Part shown: positions 14,516 to 16,191 of the stretch, piece by piece
How positions within the stretch are numbered: position 1 is the first letter of the stretch
Layout: each line of letters starts with the position of its first letter
Origin: JANQIV01 sp050117315
Lineage (GTDB): Bacteria; Bacteroidota; Ignavibacteria; Ignavibacteriales; Melioribacteraceae
Length of the DNA: 16,191 nucleotides
Direction of reading: 5' to 3'
NCBI GenBank assembly: GCA_050117315.1
Contig: JASFMY010000145.1
Span: forward strand, 1 to 16,191
Made by a program: the position numbers and the translations under genes
Notes under the pieces: model-generated
What the model was told of the DNA's origin: nothing
The model's database searches: none
The model's input: only the letters and a program-made list of their open reading frames with translations

Positions 14516-15790
14516 CATTTTGTTGATTTTGTTTATGTTCCCGGCAGAAATCCGGTATATATAAATGCCCGAAGGCAGATTCGATCCATCAAACAAAACT
14601 TCATGCTTTCCCGCAGTTTGGTAAGTATTAACAAGAGTTTTAATTTTCCTCCCGAGTATATCGTAAACCTTAAGGTTAACATTAATGCTTTCGGCTAACT
14701 GCCAACTGATTACCGTACTTGGGTTGAAAGGGTTGGGATAGTTTTGATACAGTTCAAATGATAAATCAAAATCCGTTTCATCTTGAATACCGACTGTGGT
14801 AGATTTATTTGTTAATATTTTACCGTCCAACCCACCGGAGAAAATGTATTTCCCGTTTGATGAAACACTCCTTGGCTTAAAATCGGCCGGGATATCTAAT
14901 ATTGTCCAGCCGGTGCCTCCGTCTTCCGTGTAGCATAAATGAAAATTAGCTGTTTTTTTTGTTATTACAATTGCAGCATAACCCTTTTTACCGTTAACCT
15001 GGTAAAAATCATAAAATCTGGGCTGTCCATAGTATGGAGGGTCACCGTTAATAATTTCATAATTAGAATTCCATGTAAAACCTCCGTCAAATGACTTTGC
15101 AAAGCCGAACCAACCTGCCCATAAAGTATCCTTATTTACCGCAGATAAAACTAATGTATGTGCACCGTCAAAAACTGAAATACTGTCCCAATTATTTCCG
15201 CCGTCATTTGATTTATAAATATAAATTGGGGAAAAATTATCCAGCCCGACGCTCCCCATAATATAACCGGTTGATGAGTCGGCAAAGGCTATGTCAGAAA
15301 ATCTTATAATGTCATTTTTTATTAATAATGTATCCCATGATAATCCCCTGTTATGAGTCTTTAGAACAAATTTGTATATCTTTTCGTTTTCTTCCTTAGC
15401 AGCAATCATCAAGCCGGTACTATCGTTACAGAAGCTTACTGTCATATAATATTTCTCAGGGAACACATTATAAATATTCCAATTAACTCCGCCATCTGTG
15501 GTTCTAAGTATTCCGTATCCTAAAGCAAATCCAACTTGATTGTCTAAAAAGACAATTTGTCTATACTTTAGGGAATCAATTTCCTTTTGATTAATCCACG
15601 TTTCTCCTCCATCGCAAGTATGCATTATGGCTTTATCTCCAAGCGCCCAACCGTTTTCTGAGTCCGCAAAAGTAATATCTAAGAAGTAGGTTTTGATTCC
15701 GGTATCAATTATTCGCCATTGGGAATAATTTAGAGAAGATAAAAAAAAGGAAAAACCAATAAATATAGATTTTGATATGAATATTTTCAT
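14501..15790 (-). CDS. Secreted Asp-box/YCF48-like propeller protein with T9SS sorting domain
   Basis: 429 residues. After a signal peptide (residues 1-23, ending LSSLNYSQ) comes a beta-propeller-like part with six Asp-box motifs spaced 37-55 residues apart: CDGGETW (59-65), TDGGVNW (98-104), HNRGLSW (146-152, degenerate), NDGGNNW (195-201), FDGGFTW (234-240) and EDGGTGW (289-295). Each is preceded by GxxL/TGYI-type strands as in BNR and YCF48-like proteins. Residues 345-429 are a type IX sorting domain (ELYQNYPNPFNPSTVISW ... KMILLR). Such proteins are usually cell-surface or secreted binding proteins; no catalytic residues can be assigned. It is the first gene of the minus-strand unit. The ribosome site is weak (GAG upstream of ATG 15790). 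The stop TGA lies in the loop of a hairpin repeat. Confidence 0.9.
   Translation of the reverse strand: MKIFISKSIFIGFSFFLSSLNYSQWRIIDTGIKTYFLDITFADSENGWALGDKAIMHTCDGGETWINQKEIDSLKYRQIVFLDNQVGFALGYGILRTTDGGVNWNIYNVFPEKYYMTVSFCNDSTGLMIAAKEENEKIYKFVLKTHNRGLSWDTLLIKNDIIRFSDIAFADSSTGYIMGSVGLDNFSPIYIYKSNDGGNNWDSISVFDGAHTLVLSAVNKDTLWAGWFGFAKSFDGGFTWNSNYEIINGDPPYYGQPRFYDFYQVNGKKGYAAIVITKKTANFHLCYTEDGGTGWTILDIPADFKPRSVSSNGKYIFSGGLDGKILTNKSTTVGIQDETDFDLSFELYQNYPNPFNPSTVISWQLAESINVNLKVYDILGRKIKTLVNTYQTAGKHEVLFDGSNLPSGIYIYRISAGNINKINKMILLR
14534..14757 (-). repeat. 224-bp duplicated sorting-domain module, copy 2
   Basis: Partner of 13581-13804: 220 of 224 positions identical, no gaps. Mature domains on either side are unrelated, so only the sorting module was copied or converted. 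Confidence 0.95.
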
Positions 15791-16191
15791 ATTTTACTCA
15801 AAATAATTATTGATAATTAAATCTTATTTTATCCAAAAATCAAAATAGTAGATATATCTATAATTTGAATGAGAACGTTTATAAAGATCAATTGACATGC
15901 CAAGTTGTCGTAACATAATTATTGAGTTTGTCGTAAAAAAACTTATTCAGAGTGCGAAAAATAATTACACGGTGTGAAATTCATTCATAGTTAAAAGGAT
16001 AAGACATAAAAAAACTGTAATTGACTCTTTGATATCTGAATTTACTCTTTGCAGGAGTTTTAGTAATAAGAAGTTATGTTTAAAAAGGAAAGTCCCATAA
16101 TTGGAAATAACATTGAAAAAAGCAGTTAAGCAAAATAAAATAAAAAAGAGCCACCTTTCATAAATTTGCAGTAAACCCATACAAACAAAAA
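15791..16191. other. AT-rich gene-free end of the window
   Basis: Upstream DNA of the minus-strand secretion operon; its promoter should lie here, but no convincing -10/-35 pair can be chosen. A 71-codon minus-strand ORF (15965-16180) lacks a ribosome site and has a low-complexity hydrophobic composition typical of AT-rich noncoding DNA. No RNA gene, hairpin terminator or mobile element end is visible. Confidence 0.5.

Noticed and set aside
15965..16180. 71-codon hydrophobic ORF on the minus strand
   Set aside because: No ribosome site, no recognisable family and a composition expected from AT-rich noncoding DNA; cannot be supported.

Overview
The window looks like a chromosomal segment of a low-GC bacterium in or near the Ignavibacteria/Chlorobi branch of the Bacteroidota assemblage. 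The main reason is three secreted proteins that end in a type IX secretion (Por) sorting domain of the YPNPFNPxT type. Supporting points are AT-rich intergenic DNA, purine-rich Shine-Dalgarno sites and a System I cytochrome c maturation cluster. The assignment rests on family resemblance only.

Layout. 1-475: the right end of a tandem minisatellite of 38- and 42-bp units that continues past the left edge. 686-1414: an acidic helical protein resembling DUF6261, closed by a strong hairpin. 1480-2668 (minus): the decayed rear part of a NACHT-type STAND NTPase. It lacks Walker A, carries a 1-bp frameshift and is split by a 133-bp MITE-like element (2053-2185) with terminal inverted repeats and a 5-bp target duplication. 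2733-6488: ccmC-ccmD-ccmE-ccmF, including a 48-aa TTG-started CcmD and a cysteine-type (CxxxY) CcmE. 6502-6711 (minus): a small membrane-anchored protein. 6883-7518: an outer-membrane beta-barrel-like protein. 7570-8113: gene-free DNA rich in inverted repeats.

8114-9866: a tight three-gene unit made of a small exported protein, a polytopic membrane protein and a HisKA_3-type histidine kinase, with no response regulator in view. It looks like a split sensor system and ends at a clear rho-independent terminator. 9975-10320: a second tandem array, again with a 42-bp period, and a second terminator. 10479-15790 (minus): three type IX cargo genes read right to left: an Asp-box propeller protein, an unrecognised exported protein, and an M6-like metalloprotease with beta-helix and TPR regions. 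Two of the three sorting domains are 98% identical in DNA over 224 bp although the mature parts are unrelated. Two of the three genes take their last residues and stop codon from copies of one dispersed hairpin repeat, in the same register. 15791-16191 holds no gene I can support.

The most interesting points are: (1) the MITE, whose in-silico removal with one TATAA copy restores the NACHT reading frame exactly and whose two internal hairpins have complementary loops; (2) the hairpin repeat family that forms the C-termini of sorting-domain genes; (3) the three-gene orphan kinase unit; (4) the graded 38-to-42-bp dyad array; (5) interlocked inverted repeats at 7792-7904 that could form a structured RNA.
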